From JADKIH01 sp049363815 (GTDB lineage Bacteria; Bacteroidota; Bacteroidia; AKYH767-A; 2013-40CM-41-45): a DNA stretch of 40,090 nt. Location: positions 1 to 40,090 of the forward strand of contig JBMQEM010000207.1 in assembly GCA_049363815.1 (NCBI GenBank). Direction: 5' to 3'. Made by a program: the position numbers and the translations under genes. Position 1 is the stretch's first letter, and each line of letters opens with the position of its first letter. Shown here piece after piece: positions 7,872 through 15,520 of the stretch. The notes under the pieces are model-generated. The model did not search any database. It worked only from the letters and a program-made list of their open reading frames with translations, and was not told where the DNA came from.

Positions 7872-8381
7872 TTAATCCTTCGTCACCACACTCAACTCCC
7901 CAGACCGCTCCATATAAATCTCCTTCACAGTATCCAACTCCGGAGTATTGATCTTTTTACGTACTGCTTCCAGCAAATCTCTTTCCTTGATCTGAACTTT
8001 CCTGAGATTCTTCGTTACAGGTTTGCCATCACAGTAAAGGAGAAGCGATTTACCTTTTAAAATACTTCCTAAAAAACTGCTTTTGAAGGTTGCCCATGCG
8101 ACTAGCCAGTGTAAACCCATAATAACAAGCACTGCCAGTAGAGTTCCAATAAAAGAATCCGGACTGATGATGGCTTTGCCTAACATGGCACCAAGCATTA
8201 AAGTAGTGAGTGTGTCGTAAGCAGATTGTTTGCCTAGCATTCTTAATCCACCGATACGCATATAGGTTAGTGCGATGAAAAAGACAACCACTGCACGAGC
8301 GCACATCTGATGCGGTTCCAGTCCGGTATCATCGAGACCTAGAAGATGATTTAGATTTTCTTTTAATTTGGGGAGGAGCAT
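7872..8381 (-). CDS. DUF421 (YetF-family) membrane protein
   Basis: A 169-residue protein with three predicted membrane helices (about residues 28-45, 57-77 and 79-98) and a C-terminal soluble YetF domain of about 70 residues. The segment RIGGLRMLGKQSAYDTLTTLMLGAMLG between helices 1 and 2 is the typical conserved part of the family, followed by the GKSLLLYCDGKPV strand pair. YetF proteins sit in the inner membrane; their role is poorly known, although spore-associated relatives exist in Bacillus. The gene lies 58 bases downstream of purE on the same strand, with no promoter seen in the gap, and may be read through from purEK. Confidence 0.85.
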   Translation of the reverse strand: MLLPKLKENLNHLLGLDDTGLEPHQMCARAVVVFFIALTYMRIGGLRMLGKQSAYDTLTTLMLGAMLGKAIISPDSFIGTLLAVLVIMGLHWLVAWATFKSSFLGSILKGKSLLLYCDGKPVTKNLRKVQIKERDLLEAVRKKINTPELDTVKEIYMERSGELSVVTKD

Positions 8382-8439
8382 AGCGGAGAATTAAATTCTG
8401 TTTGCTCTCTCAATAAATAAAAAAATGTGCCTTTAGAAA

Positions 8440-8937
8440 TTATTTATTTCCCAGATCTTCGTTACTCTTGTTCACTTTGTCTTTCAATCCTTCTTTAAAA
8501 GCTGCAACACGTTTCTGAACTTCCAGATTTGATGAACCGATAATCTGAGCAGCAAGAATACCTGCGTTCTGTGCAGCATTCAATGCAACAGTTGCAACGG
8601 GAACTCCATTTGGCATCTGTAAAATAGAAAGCACAGAATCCCAGCCATCAATTGAGTTAGAAGATTTAATAGGAACACCGACAACAGGAAGTGGAGTAAG
8701 GGATGCTACCATCCCCGGTAAATGTGCAGCACCACCGGCTCCTGCAATAATGACTTTCAATCCGCGGTCTGCTGCGTTTTTTGCATAATCAAACATCAGT
8801 TCAGGTGTACGGTGAGCGGAAACAATTTGCAATTCAAAACCGATCTCAAGCTTTGTTAGAATGTCTGCTGCTTCTTTCATAATTGAAAGATCCGACTGAC
8901 TGCCCATAATGATTCCAACCTGAATTGTGTTTTTCAT
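8440..8937 (-). CDS. purE: N5-carboxyaminoimidazole ribonucleotide mutase
   Basis: Moves the carboxyl group of N5-CAIR to C4 to give CAIR in de novo purine synthesis. The 165-residue protein shows the PurE signature GIIMGSQSDLSIMKEA at the start, SAHRTPELMFDYAK near residue 41, IAGAGGAAHLPGMVAS near 65 and PVVGVPIKSS near 84. Its ATG overlaps the stop of purK by 4 bases, so PurK product and PurE substrate are made from one coupled message. Confidence 0.97.
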   Translation of the reverse strand: MKNTIQVGIIMGSQSDLSIMKEAADILTKLEIGFELQIVSAHRTPELMFDYAKNAADRGLKVIIAGAGGAAHLPGMVASLTPLPVVGVPIKSSNSIDGWDSVLSILQMPNGVPVATVALNAAQNAGILAAQIIGSSNLEVQKRVAAFKEGLKDKVNKSNEDLGNK

Positions 8938-10070
8938 GCAATGACCTTTAATGTATTTTTTATGTAATTCGCTTTTTCAATTGCTTCACTCAATGTATTG
9001 GATGTAACCGTAACGTGTCCCATTTTCCGGAAAGGCTTTGTAAGTTTCTTTCCATAAAGATGGATGTGTACACCGTCTTTTTTCAAAACTTCCTCAAGTC
9101 CGGAATAAATTGCTTTTCCTTCAAAACCTTTTTCACCTAAAATATTTACCATCACAGCAGGTTTTGTAATTGTCGTTTCTCCCAATGGTAAATTCGTGAT
9201 TGCACGAAGCATTTGTTCATACTGAGAAGTGATGTTGCCTTCTATAGTCTGATGTCCGCTGTTATGCGGTCTTGGAGCAATTTCATTGATCAGCAACTTG
9301 CCGTCTTTCGTGACAAACATTTCTACTGCTAGAATTCCTACAAGCGAAAGCGATTCTGCAATTTTCAATGCAAGTGAAGTTGCTTCTTTTTCCAATTGTT
9401 CTGATACAGATGAAGGCGAATAAAGATACTCAACAAGATTAGCTTCCTGATTGAATGACATATCCACAACAGGAAAACTACGTACTTCGCCATTCTCATT
9501 TCGCGCAACAATTACGGAGATCTCTTTTTCGAAATCGATGAGATGTTCCAGCACTGCAGGAACGTCAGCTGCATTTTCTATGTCAGCGGATTTCTTCAGA
9601 ACAAAAACACCTTTGCCATCATATCCACCTTTTCTCGATTTATGCATCATCGGTAGAAGTGAAGCATGTTCTGAAATTTCAGCTCTGTTTTTTACTAAAA
9701 CAAATTCTGCAGTCGGGAAATTATGTTTCTTGTAAAATTCTTTTTGCAATCCTTTATCCTGAACGGTTTTGATTACTGCTGAAGACGGATGAACTTTTAT
9801 TCCTTCCTTTTCCAGTCGTTCAAGTGCTTCAACATTTACGTTTTCGATTTCAATTGTAACAAGGTTGAATTGTTTTCCAAAATTGTAAACGGCATCGTAA
9901 TCGGTAAAGCTGCCATGAAAAAATTCTTTGCAGATATGTCTGCACGGAGCATCTTCATCCGGATCTAAAACTGAGATATGGAGATCAAGATCGATCGCTT
10001 TCTGAAGCAGCATTCGTCCCAATTGTCCGCCCCCTAAAATCCCGATCTTTATTGCCTGAAGTTGTTGCAT
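8934..10070 (-). CDS. purK: N5-carboxyaminoimidazole ribonucleotide synthase
   Basis: ATP-grasp enzyme that carboxylates AIR with bicarbonate to N5-CAIR. The protein begins MQQLQAIKIGILGGGQLGRM, with the N-terminal dinucleotide-like fold. It continues with the ATP-grasp domain: KSRKGGYDGKGVFVL near residue 145, FEKEISVIVARN near 185, and the metal-binding NEIAPRPHNSGHQTIEG near 265. 378 residues from the ATG at 10070; the frame can be extended 4 codons to a TTG at 10082, which is unlikely as a start. A weak -7-like TAATATTG (10087-10080) lies 9 bases before the ATG. First gene of purKE. Confidence 0.95.
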   Translation of the reverse strand: MQQLQAIKIGILGGGQLGRMLLQKAIDLDLHISVLDPDEDAPCRHICKEFFHGSFTDYDAVYNFGKQFNLVTIEIENVNVEALERLEKEGIKVHPSSAVIKTVQDKGLQKEFYKKHNFPTAEFVLVKNRAEISEHASLLPMMHKSRKGGYDGKGVFVLKKSADIENAADVPAVLEHLIDFEKEISVIVARNENGEVRSFPVVDMSFNQEANLVEYLYSPSSVSEQLEKEATSLALKIAESLSLVGILAVEMFVTKDGKLLINEIAPRPHNSGHQTIEGNITSQYEQMLRAITNLPLGETTITKPAVMVNILGEKGFEGKAIYSGLEEVLKKDGVHIHLYGKKLTKPFRKMGHVTVTSNTLSEAIEKANYIKNTLKVIA

Positions 10071-10223
10071 AATCTGTGGCAATATTACTTATAAGTTGGG
10101 AAGCGATAAAGAGGAATGACTCATATTTATCATCTGACTTTTAAGAGAATAGCACTTTATTGATGAAAAGCCCCAATTTAACCGGAAATAGCTTCCTTAT
10201 TTCAAAAAAAAGGTCAATAAAGA

Positions 10224-10254
10224 TTGGCTGCCACCAACTTTAATTTTACTTTTG
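10224..10254 (+). promoter_or_regulatory. Promoter of the hpt-adk-obgE operon
   Basis: TTG at 10224-10226 and TACTTTTG at 10247-10254 fit the -33 and -7 elements with a 20-base spacer. The ATG at 10270 follows after 15 bases. A longer frame starting at TTG 10252 would begin inside the -7 box and is rejected. Confidence 0.82.
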
Positions 10255-10269
10255 CCACTTCTCAGATTT

Positions 10270-10803
10270 ATGGAAAGTGTGATCATTAAAGACAAGCGGT
10301 TTGAGGTAAACATTCCTGCTGCAACAATTGACCGAAGGATTAAAGAACTTGGGGCGAAGCTGAATGAAGACCTTAAAAACACGCGCCCTATTTTTGTCAG
10401 CGTACTTAATGGTTCATTTATGTTTGCTGCAGATCTTTTCAGAGAGATCAAAATGGAAGCTGAGATCACATTCATCCGTGTTTCATCGTACTCAGGAACT
10501 GAATCGACGGGAACAGTAAAAAGTGTTGTCGGAATAAAAGAGAATCTCGAAGGCAGAACTGTTGTGATCGTCGAGGACATTGTTGATACAGGTGATACAG
10601 CAATTTATCTCATCGATGAATTGAAAAAACAGAATCCGGAGAAGATCCTCTTTGCAAGTTTACTTCTTAAACCGGAGGCATTAAGACATCCAGTTAAGGT
10701 CGATTATGTGGGATTCGAAGTTCCAAATGATTTCTTAGTTGGATATGGATTGGATTACGATGGATTGGGAAGGAATCTCAAAGACATTTACAAATTAGCT
10801 TAG
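10270..10803 (+). CDS. hpt: Hypoxanthine phosphoribosyltransferase
   Basis: Salvages hypoxanthine (and usually guanine) to IMP/GMP with PRPP. The 178-residue protein has the type I phosphoribosyltransferase fold. SVLNGSFMFAADLFREI lies near residue 45. The PRPP loop VVIVEDIVDTGDTA lies near residue 97 with its two acidic residues, followed by ASLLLKPEAL and the base-binding VDYVGFEVPNDFLVGYGLDY near residue 140. The start is ATG 10270 (MESVIIKDKRF). It is first in a + strand operon with adk (27-base gap) and obgE. Confidence 0.94.
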   Translation: MESVIIKDKRFEVNIPAATIDRRIKELGAKLNEDLKNTRPIFVSVLNGSFMFAADLFREIKMEAEITFIRVSSYSGTESTGTVKSVVGIKENLEGRTVVIVEDIVDTGDTAIYLIDELKKQNPEKILFASLLLKPEALRHPVKVDYVGFEVPNDFLVGYGLDYDGLGRNLKDIYKLA

Positions 10804-10830
10804 TCAAATTAACCGATAATACATACCCAC

Positions 10831-11409
10831 ATGTTGAATCTCGTTCTCTTTGGTCCTCCCGGTGCTGGAAAAGGTACACAGTCTGAAAAGCTGATCAATG
10901 CTTATCAACTTGTACACCTTTCAACAGGTGATATTCTCCGCGGAGAAGTTGCTGCGCAAACTCCACTTGGGATCGAAGCGAAGAAACTAATGGATCAGGG
11001 ATTGCTTGTGCCGGATGATGTGGTGGTTGGAATGATAGAAGCGAAGATCGATGCGAATCAGGGAGCGAAAGGATTTATTTTCGACGGTTTTCCGAGAACA
11101 ACTGCACAAGCAGATGCATTGGACAAAATGCTTGCAAGAAAAGGTTCATCGATCACGATGATGCTTGCTTTGGAAGTTGCAGATGAAGAGTTGATCAAAC
11201 GATTATTGAACAGGGGATTGGAATCAGGTCGCGCCGATGATCAGAATGAGTCCATCATTGCAAAAAGAATTAATGAATATAATACGAAGACAGCGCCTTT
11301 GAAAGATTACTATTCTCGTCAAGGGAAATTTCACAGTATCCGTGGTACGGGTACTATTGATGATATTTTTAGTAGTCTTTCGAAAGTGATCACCTCTTCG
11401 GTGAAATAA
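10831..11409 (+). CDS. adk: Adenylate kinase
   Basis: Interconverts ATP + AMP and 2 ADP. The 192-residue protein begins LVLFGPPGAGKGTQSEKL (P-loop at residues 7-15), followed by STGDILRGEV (AMP site) and FIFDGFPRTTAQADAL. The LID is the short type: the region near residue 130 (RLLNRGLESGRADD) lacks the long zinc-finger-like insertion. Full length for this form. It lies between hpt and obgE, consistent with a nucleotide and growth operon. Confidence 0.96.
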   Translation: MLNLVLFGPPGAGKGTQSEKLINAYQLVHLSTGDILRGEVAAQTPLGIEAKKLMDQGLLVPDDVVVGMIEAKIDANQGAKGFIFDGFPRTTAQADALDKMLARKGSSITMMLALEVADEELIKRLLNRGLESGRADDQNESIIAKRINEYNTKTAPLKDYYSRQGKFHSIRGTGTIDDIFSSLSKVITSSVK

Positions 11410-11415
11410 AAAAAC

Positions 11416-12414
11416 ATGTCAGGGACAAATTTTGTTGATTACGTAAAAATATGTTGTCGAAGTGGTGCCGGTGGAGCCGGTGCTGTACATTTTCATCGCG
11501 ACAAACATACTGCTAAAGGTGGACCTGATGGTGGCGATGGTGGAAGAGGTGGACATATTATAGTTCGCGGAAATAAACAACTCTGGACTTTACTGCATTT
11601 GAAATATCGTAAGCATGTAATTGCTGAGCCGGGTGAAAAAGGTGGCAGCACTTTGAAGCATGGAGCTGACGGACATGATGAATATCTCGATGTTCCTATC
11701 GGAACAGTTGCCCGAGATGCAGAAACCGAGGAAGTGCTTTTTGAAATTACGGAAGATGGTCAGGAGATCATTATTGCTCCGGGCGGAAGAGGTGGTAAGG
11801 GAAATAATTTTTTCAAAACTGCTACCTTGCAAACTCCACGTTTCGCTCAACCCGGTGAACCCGGAGTAGAAGAGTGGAAAGTGCTGGAATTAAAATTACT
11901 TGCCGATGTTGGACTTGTAGGATTTCCTAATGCAGGAAAATCGACATTGCTTTCTGTCGTTAGTGCAGCAAAACCTGAGATCGCAGATTATCCGTTTACA
12001 ACACTCGTTCCGAATTTAGGAATCGTTGGTTACAGAAGCGACCGTTCATTTGTGATGGCTGATATACCGGGAATCATTGAAGGTGCACATACAGGAAAAG
12101 GAATTGGGATTCGTTTCTTAAGACACATTGAGCGGAATTCGATTTTACTATTCATGATACCATGTGACAGTAAAAATATTAAAGTGGATTACGATATCCT
12201 GGTGAATGAACTGAGGATGTATAATCCTGAGCTACTGGATAAATCATCTGTACTTGCAATTACGAAATGTGATATGCTCGACAATGAACTCATTGAAGAA
12301 ATGCGTAAAGAAGTTCCGAAAAATATTCCTTCAGTGTTTATTTCGTCCGTTTCAGGATTGGGAATTGATAAGTTGAAAGACATGTTGTGGGAGCAACTCA
12401 ACAAAGAAGTGTAA
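11416..12414 (+). CDS. obgE: GTPase Obg
   Basis: Ribosome-associated GTPase involved in large-subunit maturation and growth control. Residues 1-158 are the glycine-rich Obg fold (GAGGAGAVHFHRDKH, GGRGGHIIVRG, GGRGGKGNNFF). Residues about 159-332 are the G domain, with G1 GFPNAGKST near 171, the G2 region TTLVPN, G3 DIPGIIEGAH near 216, G4 TKCD near 285 and G5 ISSVSG near 313. 332 residues; no C-terminal OCT domain is visible. It starts 6 bases after adk and is followed after 4 bases by a PAP2 phosphatase gene. Confidence 0.96.
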   Translation: MSGTNFVDYVKICCRSGAGGAGAVHFHRDKHTAKGGPDGGDGGRGGHIIVRGNKQLWTLLHLKYRKHVIAEPGEKGGSTLKHGADGHDEYLDVPIGTVARDAETEEVLFEITEDGQEIIIAPGGRGGKGNNFFKTATLQTPRFAQPGEPGVEEWKVLELKLLADVGLVGFPNAGKSTLLSVVSAAKPEIADYPFTTLVPNLGIVGYRSDRSFVMADIPGIIEGAHTGKGIGIRFLRHIERNSILLFMIPCDSKNIKVDYDILVNELRMYNPELLDKSSVLAITKCDMLDNELIEEMRKEVPKNIPSVFISSVSGLGIDKLKDMLWEQLNKEV

Positions 12415-12418
12415 AGGC

Positions 12419-13006
12419 ATGATTGAAAAGCTCAAGGATTTTGATGCTGATTTCGTGTTATTCTTTAATGGATTGCATACACCATTTCTGGATTCGCTTT
12501 TTTTTACGGTGAGTAAGACCTTTGTGTGGATTCCTTTGTATTTACTGTTGCTTTATTATGTGATCCGGTTCTATAAAAATTACTCGTGGCTTGTCCTGAT
12601 TTTTATTGCTTTGTTGATCACAGTGAGTGATCAGTTTGCATCAGGATTTGTCAAGCCACTGGTACTTCGCTATCGGCCCACACATAATGAATTTATTTCT
12701 CCGATGATTCATCTTGTGAATGGATATACCGGTGGATTGTATGGCTTCATTTCTTCTCATGCTGCCAATGTTTTTGCACTGACAACGTTTTTGACAATAG
12801 TTCTGAAAGAAGCAAATTTGAAATGGTTGTGGTTACTTTGGATCTGGGCAACAGTAGTATCCTTCTCCCGGATTTATCTGGGGGTACACTATTTGTCTGA
12901 TATACTAGGCGGGGCACTTTCCGGAGTGTTTTTTGGATGGTTAATCAGCAGAATTTTCCTCATCTTGCATAGACGAATTTACAACAAAGGCCAATTGAGA
13001 AATTAA
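12419..13006 (+). CDS. PAP2-family membrane phosphatase
   Basis: Integral membrane acid phosphatase, likely acting on lipid phosphates or isoprenyl diphosphates at the periplasmic face. The 195-residue protein has several hydrophobic helices and the three PAP2 motifs: KPLVLRYRP near residue 79, SSHAANVFALT near 117, and SRIYLGVHYLSDILGG near 154 with the catalytic His and Asp. The substrate is unknown; undecaprenyl diphosphate or phosphatidylglycerol phosphate are candidates. It follows obgE by 4 bases in the same operon. Confidence 0.9.
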   Translation: MIEKLKDFDADFVLFFNGLHTPFLDSLFFTVSKTFVWIPLYLLLLYYVIRFYKNYSWLVLIFIALLITVSDQFASGFVKPLVLRYRPTHNEFISPMIHLVNGYTGGLYGFISSHAANVFALTTFLTIVLKEANLKWLWLLWIWATVVSFSRIYLGVHYLSDILGGALSGVFFGWLISRIFLILHRRIYNKGQLRN

Positions 13007-13016
13007 TAATTAACTA

Positions 13017-13640
13017 ATGAAAATTTTACACCCTGTTTATTTAATATTTATTCTTTCAGCAATGTTCAGTTCTTGTAAAAAGGATGAGGCAACACCGTCA
13101 AATAATTCTCAACCTACAAGCAACTTGGCCAATACCCATTTTAAATTCAGCCTTGAAATGGACGGGCAGCAGTACTCAGCTGAAGACGGATTGAACGGAT
13201 ACTACCATTTCACATTTCCCATTGAACACGACTCTGCAAATTTTATAAACTGGACCAATCTTTCAATATTCAGCAATAATGATACGAGTAGTGCAGTATT
13301 TGAAATTATAAGATCGAAGTGGAAGGGAATGGCTGATCCAATGAATGTTGATGATTTCAGACAATTTTTTTATCCGGGGAATCACAATTTCTCTACTCAT
13401 CCTGATAGTGGAATTGTTATTGTTTTTGGAACAAATTCTAATACGAATTATTCATCAGGCTCCGGGTATGATCAGTTCGGAAGTAATTTTTTGGTGACTG
13501 ATACGTTAACAGAAACTGATGTCTTAGGACCGTATTTTAAATTTAAGGCACTGTTTAATTGCAAAGTTTATGATCAACAGGGAAATCAAAAAATTATAAC
13601 TAATGGGACGGTTGTATGTAAGTTCCAGCAGTTTCAGTAA
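13017..13640 (+). CDS. Putative secreted lipoprotein, unknown function
   Basis: 207 residues. A hydrophobic leader with lipobox FSSC places the lipidated cysteine at residue 20; KKDEATPS follows. Charged residues right after the cysteine resemble the export signal for surface lipoproteins in Bacteroidota, so it may face outward. The mature part is low in cysteine and looks beta-rich, with no motif I recognise. It lies 10 bases after the PAP2 gene and about 45 bases before the PafA-like phosphatase gene, all in one direction, so it may be made with them. Confidence 0.7.
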   Translation: MKILHPVYLIFILSAMFSSCKKDEATPSNNSQPTSNLANTHFKFSLEMDGQQYSAEDGLNGYYHFTFPIEHDSANFINWTNLSIFSNNDTSSAVFEIIRSKWKGMADPMNVDDFRQFFYPGNHNFSTHPDSGIVIVFGTNSNTNYSSGSGYDQFGSNFLVTDTLTETDVLGPYFKFKALFNCKVYDQQGNQKIITNGTVVCKFQQFQ

Positions 13641-13685
13641 TTCAGAAAAGTTGAGAAAAATAATAATATTATGAATGGATCAAAA

Positions 13686-15326
13686 ATGAAAATTTCTAAG
13701 TTAATTATAGTGCTACTGTTTATCTATTCAAATGCTTTTTCTCAGGCAGAGAAAAAGGAATTGTTTTATAAAAAGCCAAAGCTGGTAGTAGGAATTGTCG
13801 TTGATCAGATGCGTTATGATTATCTCGTTCGCTTCTACGACAAGTATGGAGATGATGGATTCAAAAGACTCTTGTCAGGTGGATTTAATTTTACAAATGC
13901 AGTGTATGATTATGTACCAACCTACACAGCCTGTGGTCATGCAAGTATTTATACCGGAACCGGACCTGCGAATCATGGAATTGTAAGCAATGACTGGTAT
14001 GATCGCTATACTAAAAAAGCCGTTTATTGTGTGAGTGATTCTACAGTGAAACCACTGGGAACAACAAGTGTTTCAGGAAAAATGTCGCCACGAAATTTAT
14101 ATACATCTACTATTGGAGATGAACTGAAACTTGCATCAAATTTCAGATCGAAAGTCATTGGCGTAGCTCTGAAAGACAGAGGATCTATATTACCTGCAGG
14201 AAATAGTGCTGATGCGGCTTACTGGCATGATCCCTATAGTAATAATATGATAAGCAGCACTTATTATTTTAAAGAGCTTCCTAGATGGGTTGAGAAATTT
14301 AATGCCAGGAAAGTGCCAGACAGTCTTTTGTCGAAGCCATGGACTACATTATTGCCAATTGAAAAATATACTGAAAGTACACCTGATAATACACCGTATG
14401 AAGGATTGTTTGAAGGGGAGAAGACACCGACTTTTCCGCACAATCTTCCGCAAATAAAAGATTCAAGTAATGAGTTGATCCGCGAAGTTCCAATGGGAAA
14501 TACATTGACAACGATGTTTGCTAAAGAGATTCTTAAGAACGAAAAACTTGGTAAGGGAAATGAAACTGATCTGCTTGCTATCAGTTATACATCTACTGAT
14601 TATGTCGGACACATGTATGGTATCAATGCAATTGAACTGGAAGATACTTATCTCCGGCTTGACAGAGAACTTGCAGATTTGTTAAAGTATCTGGATGATT
14701 TTGTCGGGAAAGATGGTTACACATTATTTTTAACAGCAGATCATGCAGCAGCGAACAATCCCATTTTCAGTCGTGACAATGACTTGAAAGGAGATATTAT
14801 GAATATGAAACCGATCATTGACTCGTTAAAAAATTATCTCAATAATATTTACGGGACAGCTGATTATATTCTTAATACCAATTCACAAAACATATATCTG
14901 AATCGTGAATTGATTGAAAAGAAAAATATCAGTCTTCGCGATGTACAGGAAAGATGTGCTCGTTTTGTAATTGGTTTTGAAGGTGTATCGACTGCAATAA
15001 CTGCAAGTGAACTTATGACAGGAGCTACACGATCTGGATTGTATGAATTAATTCAAAATGGTTTCAATCAGAAAAGAAGTTCGGATGTGATCATTCAATT
15101 GCAATCAGGATGGATCAGTTGGAGTACAAAAACAGGTACATCACATGGGTCTGCATATCGTTACGACACGCATGTGCCACTATTATTTTACGGGAAGAAT
15201 ATACCTCAGGGAAAGACACATGAGCAAGTAAGTGTGATGGATATTGCCCCTACAATTTGCACGTTACTCAATATAGAATTTCCAAGTGGCTTCACTGGAA
15301 AGCCATTAGAAGATGTTTTAAAATAG
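13686..15326 (+). CDS. PafA-like alkaline phosphatase
   Basis: Secreted phosphomonoesterase of the alkaline phosphatase superfamily. A signal peptide (MKISKLIIVLLFIYSNAFSQ) is followed by VVGIVVDQMRYDYL with the first metal-binding Asp, then PTYTACGHASIYTG, whose Thr is the nucleophile in PafA enzymes. IVSNDWYD supplies the conserved Asn. VALKDRGSILPAG has the Lys-x-Arg pair typical of PafA. STDYVGHMYG, LTADHAA and TSHGSAYRYDTHVP hold the remaining metal ligands. 546 residues, full length. An ATG five codons upstream (13671) is possible, but the chosen start gives a clean signal peptide. Likely supplies phosphate from organic esters in the periplasm or outside. A strong terminator follows. 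Confidence 0.9.
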   Translation: MKISKLIIVLLFIYSNAFSQAEKKELFYKKPKLVVGIVVDQMRYDYLVRFYDKYGDDGFKRLLSGGFNFTNAVYDYVPTYTACGHASIYTGTGPANHGIVSNDWYDRYTKKAVYCVSDSTVKPLGTTSVSGKMSPRNLYTSTIGDELKLASNFRSKVIGVALKDRGSILPAGNSADAAYWHDPYSNNMISSTYYFKELPRWVEKFNARKVPDSLLSKPWTTLLPIEKYTESTPDNTPYEGLFEGEKTPTFPHNLPQIKDSSNELIREVPMGNTLTTMFAKEILKNEKLGKGNETDLLAISYTSTDYVGHMYGINAIELEDTYLRLDRELADLLKYLDDFVGKDGYTLFLTADHAAANNPIFSRDNDLKGDIMNMKPIIDSLKNYLNNIYGTADYILNTNSQNIYLNRELIEKKNISLRDVQERCARFVIGFEGVSTAITASELMTGATRSGLYELIQNGFNQKRSSDVIIQLQSGWISWSTKTGTSHGSAYRYDTHVPLLFYGKNIPQGKTHEQVSVMDIAPTICTLLNIEFPSGFTGKPLEDVLK

Positions 15327-15353
15327 AATTTCGCCCTAGGAATAGGGTAGATC

Positions 15354-15406
15354 AGCCGTTTTCAAAAGTGAAAAAAATATGAATTTCACTCGAAAACGGC
15401 TTTTTT
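15354..15406 (+). terminator. Rho-independent terminator after the PafA-like gene
   Basis: AGCCGTTTTC (15354-15363) pairs with GAAAACGGCT (15392-15401). An inner pairing AGTGAAA (15367-15373) with TTTCACT (15384-15390) extends the stem, and six T follow at 15401-15406. It separates the hpt-to-phosphatase run from the large PKD gene. Confidence 0.9.
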
Positions 15407-15520
15407 GTGCCTTGTTGAAAAATATAGCGGTTTTTGCGGAAAAACTTACAGAAGTGTCGATAAAATCGTTATTTTTAGCAGATAACTTCAATAATCCCTG
15501 GAACCCTAAACAGGAATACT

